A stretch of DNA of 64,000 nucleotides from Lagierella sp. (GTDB taxonomy: Bacteria; Bacillota; Clostridia; Tissierellales; Peptoniphilaceae), in contig NZ_JASBYU010000007.1 of assembly GCF_029983815.1 (NCBI RefSeq), positions 1 to 64,000 of the forward strand, in the 5' to 3' direction. Positions 56,126-64,000 of the stretch are shown here, piece after piece. The position numbers and the translations under genes were made by a program. The notes under the pieces were generated by a model. The model made no database searches, had not been told where the DNA came from, and saw only the letters and a list, made by a program, of their open reading frames with translations. Each line of letters opens with the position of its first letter. The first letter of the stretch is position 1.

Positions 56126-57427
56126 ATGAATGAGAGAAACTTTGCAGTAGATGTTATTGTAAAAATCAAAAATGGAGGATATTCTTCAGAATTATTAGAA
56201 AAAACTCCTGAAAAATTAAATCTTGCTTTGGTTAGACAATTTGTGTATGGTGTGGTGGAAAATGAAATACTATTAAATTGGATAATTGAAAAATATCTTG
56301 ATAATCCGAGTAAAAAGCTTCCCTTAGTTGTAAATACCATATTGGAATTAGGTATATATCAAAAGTTTTATTTGGATTCAATTCCACCATACGCAATAAC
56401 AAATGAGGCATTAAAGTCCTGTGAATACTTTAATATGAGTAGATATAAAAGTTTAGTAAATTCTATTTTAAGAAATATAGATAAGGTAGATGTCAAGGCT
56501 AAAATATCAAAAATACCTTCTGTAAATGAGAGATTGAAGTTGGAATATTCAGTAGGGGATGATTTTTACTCATTTTTGTCAAGGGACTATAAGGTTAAAA
56601 CTATTAGAAAAATTCTTGAATCCTACAAAAATGTTCCAGATTTTGTAATTCGTATAAATAGATTAAAATCCAGTGCTGATCATTTAAAATCAAAGATTGA
56701 AAGTCTTCATTATCAGGTTGAAGAACATGATTTTTTAGATAATGCATTGATAGTAAAAAATCCAAAGGGTATTTTTGAAACTGACTTATTTAAAGATGGT
56801 CTTTTCACTGTTCAAGGTGGAGGATCTATTTTGGCAAGTCTGGTTTTAGGGCCTAAAACTGATTCCAATATTCTCGACATATGTGCTGCTCCAGGAGGAA
56901 AGACATGCCATCTTTCGGAATTGACAAAGAATAGTGGAAAAATTTTGGCAAATGACTTATATTCTCATAAAATGAAAAAAATACGGGAAAACGCCCATAG
57001 ATTAGGTTGTACTAATATTGAATATGATAATTTTGACGCAAAAATATTTCAAAGGGAATTAGTGGAATCCTTTGATTATATTTTGCTTGACGCTCCATGC
57101 TCTGGATCAGGAATTGTTGGGAAAAATCCGGAAATAAAAATAAAGAGGACAGCTACAGACATCTATTCATTAATAAAAACCCAGAGAACAATAATGGAAA
57201 ATTGTATAAAGTATCTAAAGATTGGAGGTTACATCGTCTATAGCACATGTAGCATTTTTAAAGAGGAAAATGAAAATCAAAGAGATTTTTTCCTTGAAAA
57301 CTACAAAAATATTCAAGGTGTTAACTTCGAATACAGAAATAATTCAATACCCTATCTTTCATTGATGCCCTATGAAAAAGGCACGGATGGATTTTTCATT
57401 TCGAAGTATAAAAAACTTAGTAAGTAG
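56126..57427 (+). CDS. rsmB: 16S rRNA (cytosine-967-C5) methyltransferase
   Basis: A 433-residue RNA m5C methyltransferase. An N-terminal NusB-like helical domain (about 1-140) leads to a Rossmann methyltransferase with ILDICAAPGGKTCHL, the cysteine motif LLDAPCSGSGIVGKNPE and the second catalytic cysteine in YSTCSIFKEENE. The start is ATG 56126, directly after the upstream stop; an in-frame ATG at 56093 would overlap the peptidase gene by 32 bases. No strong ribosome site is visible, so coupling is likely. Confidence 0.94.
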   Translation: MNERNFAVDVIVKIKNGGYSSELLEKTPEKLNLALVRQFVYGVVENEILLNWIIEKYLDNPSKKLPLVVNTILELGIYQKFYLDSIPPYAITNEALKSCEYFNMSRYKSLVNSILRNIDKVDVKAKISKIPSVNERLKLEYSVGDDFYSFLSRDYKVKTIRKILESYKNVPDFVIRINRLKSSADHLKSKIESLHYQVEEHDFLDNALIVKNPKGIFETDLFKDGLFTVQGGGSILASLVLGPKTDSNILDICAAPGGKTCHLSELTKNSGKILANDLYSHKMKKIRENAHRLGCTNIEYDNFDAKIFQRELVESFDYILLDAPCSGSGIVGKNPEIKIKRTATDIYSLIKTQRTIMENCIKYLKIGGYIVYSTCSIFKEENENQRDFFLENYKNIQGVNFEYRNNSIPYLSLMPYEKGTDGFFISKYKKLSK

Positions 57428-57451
57428 TATGTTATAATGATGTAAGATAAT

Positions 57452-58486
57452 ATGTCTAAAATTATATACAATAATTTAAGTCGCGAAGATTTAGCAAGAC
57501 AAATGCAAATTTTAAATATTCAAAAATTTAGAGGTAATCAAATTTTTGAAGGAATTCATAATTTGCTTTATAATAATTTTGGGAGTTTTACAAATTTATC
57601 AAAGGATTTAAAGGATTGCCTAAATAAAAATGGTAAGATTCTACAAATTGAGCTACTAGACAAATTTAGTTCAAAATTTGATAGTACGACAAAATATCTT
57701 TTTGAATTAGAAGATGGTGCTTTGATTGAAACTGTATTAATGAAGTATCCTAATAGAAACACATTGTGCATTTCATCTCAAGTAGGTTGTAAAATGGGTT
57801 GTAAATTCTGTGCTTCTACTAAGGCAGGATACGAAAGGGATTTGCAAGTTGCAGAACTTCTAGAACAGGTATATTTTGTTTCAAGGTTTGAAAATCTAAA
57901 GATTAATAATGTTGTTTTGATGGGAATAGGTGAACCTTTAGACAACTACGAAAATGTCGTTAAATTTATTAGGTTAATTACAGATGAGCGGGGCTATAAC
58001 CTTTCAATAAGGAATATAACCCTATCTACTTGTGGCCTTGCACATAAAATGGATATGCTTGCGGAGGAAAACTTGCCTATCAATTTAACTATTTCTCTTC
58101 ATAATCCCTTCGATGAAGAAAGAAGCAAGATTATGCCAGTGAATATTAAGTATTCCATTGATGATATAATGAAAAGTGCTAAAAACTACTTTGATAAAAC
58201 TGGTCGAAGGGTAAGCTTTGAATATACCTTGATAAAGGGGATAAATGATAGTAAGCGCCATATTGAAGAATTGGAGAGGTTGTTTAAGGGTGGAAACTTT
58301 CATTTAAATTTAATTCCCTTAAATGCAATTGATGAATTTGGAAAACCTAGTACCGATTATAAGGATTTAGAATCCTTTAAAAACAAATTGGTTAAAAGGG
58401 GAATCAATACCACTATAAGAAAGAGTATGGGTAAAGATATTGAAGGAGCTTGTGGACAATTGAGATCCCAAAGAAATAAAAAATAA
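57452..58486 (+). CDS. rlmN: 23S rRNA A2503/tRNA A37 methyltransferase RlmN
   Basis: A 344-residue radical SAM enzyme that methylates C2 of adenosine. The [4Fe-4S] cysteines are in CKMGCKFC, and the C-terminal methyl-carrier cysteine is in GACGQLR. The blocks GIGEPLDNYENV and FEYTLIKGINDS are family-specific. A TATAAT at 57433 precedes the gene without a good -35. prpC follows by 12 bases. Confidence 0.96.
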   Translation: MSKIIYNNLSREDLARQMQILNIQKFRGNQIFEGIHNLLYNNFGSFTNLSKDLKDCLNKNGKILQIELLDKFSSKFDSTTKYLFELEDGALIETVLMKYPNRNTLCISSQVGCKMGCKFCASTKAGYERDLQVAELLEQVYFVSRFENLKINNVVLMGIGEPLDNYENVVKFIRLITDERGYNLSIRNITLSTCGLAHKMDMLAEENLPINLTISLHNPFDEERSKIMPVNIKYSIDDIMKSAKNYFDKTGRRVSFEYTLIKGINDSKRHIEELERLFKGGNFHLNLIPLNAIDEFGKPSTDYKDLESFKNKLVKRGINTTIRKSMGKDIEGACGQLRSQRNKK

Positions 58487-58498
58487 GGAAGTGATGTT

Positions 58499-59230
58499 TT
58501 GAGTTATTTTTCTGCCACCGACATTGGTTTACAAAGAAAATTAAATGAAGATTACTATGATAATTACATAGATAGTGATATAGCCTTGCTAGTTGTAGCA
58601 GATGGTATGGGAGGGCATAATGCTGGAGAGATTGCTTCCGAATTAGCTGTAAAGTCCTTTATATATTACTTTAAGGAAAATTTTGAAAATTGTAAGGATA
58701 TCACAAGTTTTTTAACGGATTGTGTCAACTATTCCAATGGAATAATTTTTGAAGAATCCAATAATAACGAAGAATTATCTAATATGGGTACTACAATTGT
58801 TTCTGCATTAATCTATGAGGATTACTTATATATTTTAAATGTAGGAGATAGTAGAGCCTATTTAAAAAACTCCTTTGGCTTTAAACAGGTCTCTAGAGAT
58901 CACTCTTTAGTTAATGACTTACTTCTATCAGGAACCATAACTGAGGAAGAGGCAAAAAATTATGGTAGAAAAAATGTTATAACAAAGAGTTTAGGGGCGG
59001 AAGAAAGAGTAAAACCAGATATTACATCTTTGGAGATTCATGAGGGAGACATTGTACTTTTATGTACTGATGGTCTAAACTCATTAGTAGCAGATGATGA
59101 AATTGAAGAGATAATATCTAAAGATTTAAGCTTGGAAGAAAGAGTGTTTGAATTAATCGACTTGAGCCTTGAAAGAGGCGGTCACGATAATATCACGATT
59201 TCACTATATAAACATAAGGGGGAAGAATGA
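58499..59230 (+). CDS. prpC: PP2C-type protein phosphatase
   Basis: A 243-residue Ser/Thr phosphatase partner of PrkC. Metal-binding motifs are VADGMGGHNAGE, LSNMGTT, VGDSRAY and the later LCTDGL and GGHDNIT. It reverses phosphorylation by the adjacent kinase. The start is TTG 58499 after AAGGAAGTG. The stop overlaps the kinase start. Confidence 0.95.
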   Translation: MSYFSATDIGLQRKLNEDYYDNYIDSDIALLVVADGMGGHNAGEIASELAVKSFIYYFKENFENCKDITSFLTDCVNYSNGIIFEESNNNEELSNMGTTIVSALIYEDYLYILNVGDSRAYLKNSFGFKQVSRDHSLVNDLLLSGTITEEEAKNYGRKNVITKSLGAEERVKPDITSLEIHEGDIVLLCTDGLNSLVADDEIEEIISKDLSLEERVFELIDLSLERGGHDNITISLYKHKGEE

Positions 59231-61194
59231 TGATAGGTCAAACTCTCGGAAATAGATATTTAATAGAAGAAAATATCGGTATTGGTGGAATGGCCGTTGT
59301 CTATAAGGCAAAGGACAAATTACTGAATAGATATGTTGCCATAAAGGTATTGAAAGATGAATTTATGGATGATGATGAGTTTCTTAAAAAGTTTGCAATG
59401 GAAGCTCAGTCAGCCGCTTCCCTCTCCCATCACAATATAGTTTCTGTATACGATGTCGGAAATGCTGTAGTCAATGATCAAAGATACAACTATATTGTTA
59501 TGGAATATATAGACGGTAAGACTCTAAAGGATTTGATAAATGAAGAAGGTCCTTTGGAACCTGAGTTTATTGCAAATATTGGCTTTCAAATAGCGTCAGC
59601 TTTAGAAGCGGCCCACAAGAATGGTGTAGTGCATAGAGATATAAAACCGCATAATATCTTAATTGATAAGGATAATACAGCTAAGGTTACAGACTTTGGG
59701 ATTGCAAGGATTTCATCTTCTGCAACGATAACTTATACATCTACAGTCTTGGGAACAGTTCACTATATTTCACCAGAACAAGCTAAGGGAAAATTCATAG
59801 ATAAGAAATCTGATATTTATTCTTTGGGAGTTGTTCTTTATGAGATGGCAACTGGTAGAGTTCCCTTCGATGCTGAAAATGCTGTAGGTATAGCACTAAA
59901 ACATATCCAGGATCAGTTAATTGAACCAAATAGTATCAATTCCCAAATCCCTAAGGGACTTAATGATATCATTTTAAAAGCCATGGATAAGGATCCTAAC
60001 AAGAGATTTAATTCTGCTACAGAAATGAAGATGGCCCTTTTAAACTTTAGAAATTTTAAAAGGGACGAAGAAGATAAATTTGATAAAACTGAAAGAATAG
60101 GCGTTGTAAAAGAACAGGATTTAAATAAGGATAAAAAAGAGGAAAAGGCGGTATACAATATGAAAAAAGAAGAAGAGCCAGAGGAAGAAGAAAAAAAGGG
60201 AGGTTTCTTCACAACCTATATACTTCCTATTATCCTTGCACTATTGGTGGTAGGTGGATCCATTTTTGCCTATAAGTATTTTAATGGTGATATTTTTAAA
60301 TCGAAATCCATAAAGACACCTCCTCTTATTGGAATAGATGTAGAGGCAGCTCAACAACAACTAGATGATTTAGATTTTGATTTAAAATTAAAGGTTATGG
60401 GAACAGTTGAATCAGATCAAAAAGAAGGTCTGATAGTTGAACAAAATCCAGAAAGTGGCACTGAACTGGAACGAGGAAAAGAGATAGAAGTTTACGTAAG
60501 TGGTGGAGAAGAGGATATAATCCTTAAAAACTTTACCAATTGGAAAAAGAACGATGCAATATCTGCTTTAGAAGATTTAGGTCTTCAAGTTGAAATAAAA
60601 GATTCATTTAGCGATAACTTTGATGAAGGTTATGTTATAAGTCAAAAACCTGGAGCTGGTGAACCGGTTAAAAAGAACTCAACTGTTGAATTAGTTGTTT
60701 CGAAGGGTAAGGAAGATGACACTGTTCCTATGATAAATGTTACAGGAACGAATGTACAAAAAGCCACACAAAAACTTGCAGATATTGGATTAAAATATAA
60801 TATTGAAGAAATTTCTAGTGAAACCATAGACAAGGGCGTAGTAATAAGTCAAAGTGTGGACAATGGAGTTATGGTTAAAAAGGGTTCTCTTGTCACATTG
60901 GAAGTAAGCTCAGGTCCTAAAGAAGAACCTACTGAACCGGAGACAAAACCAAGTGATACTACTCCGACTAATAAGACTGTATCCTATACCTTTAGAATAA
61001 GGGTTGCAGACATCTCGCCAGGACCATACAATGTTAGAATTGAGAAGATTGACGGCGATCGAGAAATAAATGTCTACAATAGACAATTGGATACTGCTAG
61101 AGGCGATGCCAACATTACTTTAAATGTAAAACAAGGTGAAAGCTATAATGTCTATGTAAATGACGAAATATATAGTGGAGAGACCATAGAATAA
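59230..61194 (+). CDS. prkC: Ser/Thr protein kinase with PASTA repeats
   Basis: A 654-residue membrane kinase. The kinase domain (about 1-270) has GIGGMAVVY, the catalytic loop HRDIKPHN and TDFGIARI with a threonine-rich activation loop. An acidic juxtamembrane segment leads to one membrane helix (about 325-350). Three PASTA repeats (about 362-565), which bind muropeptides in relatives, are followed by a threonine/proline linker and an extra C-terminal domain (about 585-654) I cannot name. GGGGG fits ATG 59230 better than ATG 59227; either is possible. Targets probably include wall synthesis and translation GTPases such as RsgA. Confidence 0.94.
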   Translation: MIGQTLGNRYLIEENIGIGGMAVVYKAKDKLLNRYVAIKVLKDEFMDDDEFLKKFAMEAQSAASLSHHNIVSVYDVGNAVVNDQRYNYIVMEYIDGKTLKDLINEEGPLEPEFIANIGFQIASALEAAHKNGVVHRDIKPHNILIDKDNTAKVTDFGIARISSSATITYTSTVLGTVHYISPEQAKGKFIDKKSDIYSLGVVLYEMATGRVPFDAENAVGIALKHIQDQLIEPNSINSQIPKGLNDIILKAMDKDPNKRFNSATEMKMALLNFRNFKRDEEDKFDKTERIGVVKEQDLNKDKKEEKAVYNMKKEEEPEEEEKKGGFFTTYILPIILALLVVGGSIFAYKYFNGDIFKSKSIKTPPLIGIDVEAAQQQLDDLDFDLKLKVMGTVESDQKEGLIVEQNPESGTELERGKEIEVYVSGGEEDIILKNFTNWKKNDAISALEDLGLQVEIKDSFSDNFDEGYVISQKPGAGEPVKKNSTVELVVSKGKEDDTVPMINVTGTNVQKATQKLADIGLKYNIEEISSETIDKGVVISQSVDNGVMVKKGSLVTLEVSSGPKEEPTEPETKPSDTTPTNKTVSYTFRIRVADISPGPYNVRIEKIDGDREINVYNRQLDTARGDANITLNVKQGESYNVYVNDEIYSGETIE

Positions 61195-62060
61195 TGCCTA
61201 AGATAGTCAAGTCCCATAGGGGAATATATTATGTTGAAAAAGACGGTAAAGTGTATCTTTGTAAGGCAAGAGGGTTGTTTAGGAACAATAATGTAAAACC
61301 GATAGTTGGAGACGAAGTTGATATTTCAATAAATGAAGATGGAACTGCTTACATTAATAAAGTTTATGACAGAAAGAATCAACTTCTTAGACCTCCAATT
61401 TCGAATGTTGACCAGGTTCTTGTTATTATGAGCCTCTCTTCACCAGATTTAAATTTATATCTCTTGGATAAGTATTTACTCATGCTAGAGCTTTCTAGTA
61501 TAGAAACTAAAATTATCTTTAACAAAATAGATTTAGTTGATGAGGAATATAGCAAAAGAGTCAAAAGTATTTATTCCGAGATTGGATATGATATATATTT
61601 GAATTCTAATATAAAAGATAATAGCGAAAGATTCTTACCGCTGTTTAAAAATAAGACCACAGTGGTGACAGGACCATCGGGAGTGGGAAAATCTACAACT
61701 TTAAATAGGGTGTTTTCCCACTTTAATTTTGAGACTGGGGAGATAAGTACCAAGTCTTCAAGGGGGAAACACACCACTAGACATATAGAAATTTCAAGGA
61801 TTGATAAGGATAGTTATGTAATAGACACACCGGGTTTTTCAGCTTTATCCTTAGATTTTCTAGAGAGTGAACAAGATGTGTCCTATGGATTTAGGGAATT
61901 TCAAAAATATAGTACTTCTTGTAAGTTCAATAATTGTGTTCATGAAAATGAACCTGCATGCGCTGTTAAAAATGCCATAAGAGAAAATAAGATAAGTAAT
62001 TATAGATATGAGAACTACTTAAGAATTTTAAGAGAGTTTAAAAATTTAAGGGGGTATTAA
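61194..62060 (+). CDS. rsgA: Ribosome small-subunit GTPase RsgA
   Basis: A 288-residue circularly permuted GTPase in 30S maturation. An N-terminal OB domain is followed by the motif order G4 (FNKIDLVD), G1 (GPSGVGKST) and G3 (DTPGFS). A C-terminal zinc knuckle has CKFNNCVHENEPAC. It starts at the prkC stop (TAATG) and ends at the rpe start, the classic prkC-rsgA-rpe order. Confidence 0.97.
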   Translation: MPKIVKSHRGIYYVEKDGKVYLCKARGLFRNNNVKPIVGDEVDISINEDGTAYINKVYDRKNQLLRPPISNVDQVLVIMSLSSPDLNLYLLDKYLLMLELSSIETKIIFNKIDLVDEEYSKRVKSIYSEIGYDIYLNSNIKDNSERFLPLFKNKTTVVTGPSGVGKSTTLNRVFSHFNFETGEISTKSSRGKHTTRHIEISRIDKDSYVIDTPGFSALSLDFLESEQDVSYGFREFQKYSTSCKFNNCVHENEPACAVKNAIRENKISNYRYENYLRILREFKNLRGY

Positions 62061-62737
62061 TGAGTTTTCTTGCACCTTCGCTACTTTCAGCGAATTTTTA
62101 CAATCTTTCAGAACAACTGGATCTTTTAAAGGAAAATGAAATTGAATATTTACATCTAGACGTTATGGATGGTAATTTTGTTCCAAATATCTCATTTGGA
62201 CCAGGAGTGATAAAAACTTTAAGAAAGAAGTATGATTTTATATTCGATACACATTTGATGATTGATAGACCAGAAAATTTCATTGAAAGTTTTAAAGAAG
62301 CGGGATGTGATTATATTACCATACATTACGAGGCAACTAAGCATCCTTTAAGGGTCTTACAACAGATAAGGGAAATGGGTTTAAAAGCAGGGATATCTTT
62401 AAATCCTGGAACTCCAATTGAAGTATTAGACTATCTTTGGGATTATTTGGATTTGATTTTAGTAATGACCGTAAATCCTGGTTTTGGAGGTCAAAGTTTT
62501 ATAAATTCACAGATTTCTAAAATTGAAAGAATTAAAGACCAAATAAATATTCACAACCCAAGGATACTTCTAGAAGTTGATGGAGGAGTAAAAACCACAA
62601 ATATTGACAATCTATTGGATCTAGGAATTGATTTATTTGTCTCTGGTTCTGATGTATTTTCTGAAGATTTAAATTTGATGCAGGAAAAACTTAATAAATA
62701 CAATAAAATTTTAAGGAGTGTTAATAATGGAAAATAG
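62060..62737 (+). CDS. rpe: Ribulose-phosphate 3-epimerase
   Basis: A 225-residue TIM-barrel enzyme that interconverts ribulose-5-phosphate and xylulose-5-phosphate. PSLLSANF at the N terminus, HLDVMDGNFVPNISFG with the metal-binding residues, VMTVNPGFGGQSF and EVDGGV are all present. Its product feeds the transketolase encoded at 8.5 kb. It overlaps thiT by 11 bases. Confidence 0.97.
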   Translation: MSFLAPSLLSANFYNLSEQLDLLKENEIEYLHLDVMDGNFVPNISFGPGVIKTLRKKYDFIFDTHLMIDRPENFIESFKEAGCDYITIHYEATKHPLRVLQQIREMGLKAGISLNPGTPIEVLDYLWDYLDLILVMTVNPGFGGQSFINSQISKIERIKDQINIHNPRILLEVDGGVKTTNIDNLLDLGIDLFVSGSDVFSEDLNLMQEKLNKYNKILRSVNNGK

Positions 62738-63275
62738 TAAAAGAAGTACTACTCGATTTGTTACTGAAGCTGGTATTATGTTAGCTCTCACCTTTATTTT
62801 AAACACATTTAAGCTAATGGAACTTCCTCAAGGAGGGTCTATAACCCTAGGAGGTTATGTACCACTATTGATTTTTGGCTTTAGATGGGGTTGGAAAAAG
62901 GGTATTGTATTAGGAGCTCTTTATGGTTTATTGGATTTTGCATTAGATCCGTTTTTCTTAAATCCATTACAATTTATTTTAGACTATCCTTTAGCATATG
63001 CTATGTTAGGATTAACAGGCTTATTTTCAAACAAATTAGAAAATAACGGTAAAGTTAACTACGCAGTTTTAATCCTAGGAACAGTTGTAGCAACATTGCT
63101 TAGAATGTTATCTGCAGTTATATCAGGTGTGGTTTATTTCAGTGAATATTTACCTAAGGACAAACCATTTTTTATTGGTTCACTAATCTATAATGGAACT
63201 TACACTATTCCAAACATGATAATCGCAATTATTTTAATAATTATTATTTATCCAAGGGTTAAAGACAGATTGTAA
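62727..63275 (+). CDS. thiT: Thiamine ECF transporter S component ThiT
   Basis: A 182-residue membrane protein with six hydrophobic helices. The thiamine-binding family pattern includes LMELPQGGSITLGGYVPLL and FRWGWKKGIVLGALYGLLDF. The S component needs the shared EcfA/A'/T module, which is not in this window. AAGGAGTG (62713-62720) selects ATG 62727. No TPP riboswitch is visible before it. Confidence 0.94.
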   Translation: MENSKRSTTRFVTEAGIMLALTFILNTFKLMELPQGGSITLGGYVPLLIFGFRWGWKKGIVLGALYGLLDFALDPFFLNPLQFILDYPLAYAMLGLTGLFSNKLENNGKVNYAVLILGTVVATLLRMLSAVISGVVYFSEYLPKDKPFFIGSLIYNGTYTIPNMIIAIILIIIIYPRVKDRL

Positions 63276-63898
63276 TGAAGGGAACAATTGTAACGGGAGG
63301 CAATTTAATAGATGCCTCCCTTTTGTTAAAATATACGAAGAAATCAGACCTTATAATTGGTGTAGATAAGGGTGTTGAATTATTAGTAAATAATAATATT
63401 AGTATGGATTATGCCTTAGGTGATTTTGATTCAATTATAGATAAAAGTCTACTAAAATCAAAGAATATAGAAAAAGTCCTAACTCTAAATCCTATTAAGG
63501 ATGTATCTGATACCCATGCAGCTGTGGAGCTAGCGATTGAACGTAAGGCTAAAATTATATATATATTAAGTGGGATTGGCAGCAGAATGGACCATACTCT
63601 TTCAAATGTCTCACTGCTTAAAAGGTTATATGAGCTGGGGATTGAAGGGTTTATTATTGATAACAATAATAGGATTAGATATGGGAAGAATGTAAACGAA
63701 ATCGATAGGGAATACGACTATGTATCCGTAATACCCTTAGAAGATGGTGTAAAAGTTACGACAGAAGGATTTTTTTATAAAACTGAACAGTTGAACCTTG
63801 AATATTCACAGAGTAGATTTTTAAGTAATGTTTTGAACAAAGGCACTGGTCTTTTAGAAATTGAAGGCAGTGCATTAATTATAGAAAGTAGAGACTAG
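63275..63898 (+). CDS. thiN: Thiamine pyrophosphokinase
   Basis: A 207-residue enzyme that converts imported thiamine to TPP. The family motifs GDFDSI, NPIKDVSDTHAAVELA and SGIGSRMDHTLSNVSLL are present. Its ATG overlaps the thiT stop by one base, so uptake and activation are coupled. After the stop, 63899-64000 is AT-rich with no clear hairpin or gene. Confidence 0.95.
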   Translation: MKGTIVTGGNLIDASLLLKYTKKSDLIIGVDKGVELLVNNNISMDYALGDFDSIIDKSLLKSKNIEKVLTLNPIKDVSDTHAAVELAIERKAKIIYILSGIGSRMDHTLSNVSLLKRLYELGIEGFIIDNNNRIRYGKNVNEIDREYDYVSVIPLEDGVKVTTEGFFYKTEQLNLEYSQSRFLSNVLNKGTGLLEIEGSALIIESRD

Positions 63899-64000
63899 AA
63901 ATCTAGAACTAGGAATTTTTCTTTGAAATTGACGGAAAAGTTTTTAAAGACTATGTAAAGAATTGTTGAATCTTTTTTTATTTTGTAATAAAAAAATACC

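Noticed and set aside
62640..62726. TPP riboswitch before thiT
   Set aside because: The region is rpe coding sequence and lacks the CTGAGA and related conserved thi-box blocks.
63899..64000. Terminator after thiN
   Set aside because: AAAG/CTTT-type pairing near 63957-63977 is too short and imperfect to call.

Overview
The window is about 64 kb of chromosomal DNA from a low-GC Gram-positive bacterium. The AT-rich composition, AGA/AGG arginine usage, strong GGAGG ribosome sites with frequent TTG/GTG starts, a T-box riboswitch, CWB2 cell-wall repeats, a K+-dependent membrane pyrophosphatase and PrkC/PrpC all point to an anaerobic Clostridia/Tissierellia-type Firmicute. The exact genus cannot be fixed from sequence alone. 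Almost everything is core genome: no phage, insertion sequence, CRISPR array or defence island was found.

Layout. 1-2.7 kb: the end of tRNA-Pro and a secreted CWB2 amidase. 2.8-8.4 kb: proteostasis block tig-clpP-clpX-lon. 8.4-17.2 kb: tkt, secG, hppA, a two-component system, a CNNM/CorC-type membrane protein and map. 17.3-19.1 kb (minus): sfsA-tmcAL. 19.2-21.1 kb: three poorly characterised genes (a degenerate macro-domain protein, a zinc phospholipase C-like protein that seems to start at AUA, and an unknown 241-residue protein). 21.3-31.0 kb: ruvCAB-queA-tgt-yajC-recJ-rel-dtd-MBL hydrolase, without the secDF pair often found after yajC. 31.0-36.5 kb: T-box(Val)-valS-folC-hpt-methyltransferase. 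36.5-38.2 kb: csp, hslO, tRNA-Arg (minus) and a small membrane protein. 38.3-40.1 kb (minus): UvrD-like helicase. 40.2-44.0 kb: nitroreductase, TPR protein and modABC with a short ModC. 44.1-48.6 kb: rnr-smpB facing rqcH, two ribosome-rescue routes side by side. 48.7-63.9 kb: the conserved yloC-gmk-rpoZ-coaBC-priA-def-fmt-(Zn peptidase)-rsmB-rlmN-prpC-prkC-rsgA-rpe-thiT-thiN run.

How the genes work together. The window covers protein folding and degradation, recombination (RuvABC, RecJ, PriA), tRNA and rRNA modification (QueA, Tgt, TmcAL, RsmB, RlmN), translation quality control (Dtd, RNase R, SmpB, RqcH, RsgA), stringent response (Rel) and cell-wall signalling (PrkC/PrpC). Transketolase and Rpe serve the pentose phosphate pathway, and ThiT/ThiN supply the TPP that transketolase needs.

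The least ordinary parts are the 19.2-21.1 kb trio, a pair of related inverted repeats at 2.71 and 21.14 kb, two WalR-like boxes before the amidase gene, the short ModC whose stop codon lies in a terminator loop, and recJ starting directly behind a terminator. No clear-cut new multi-gene system is visible; the trio is the best candidate.
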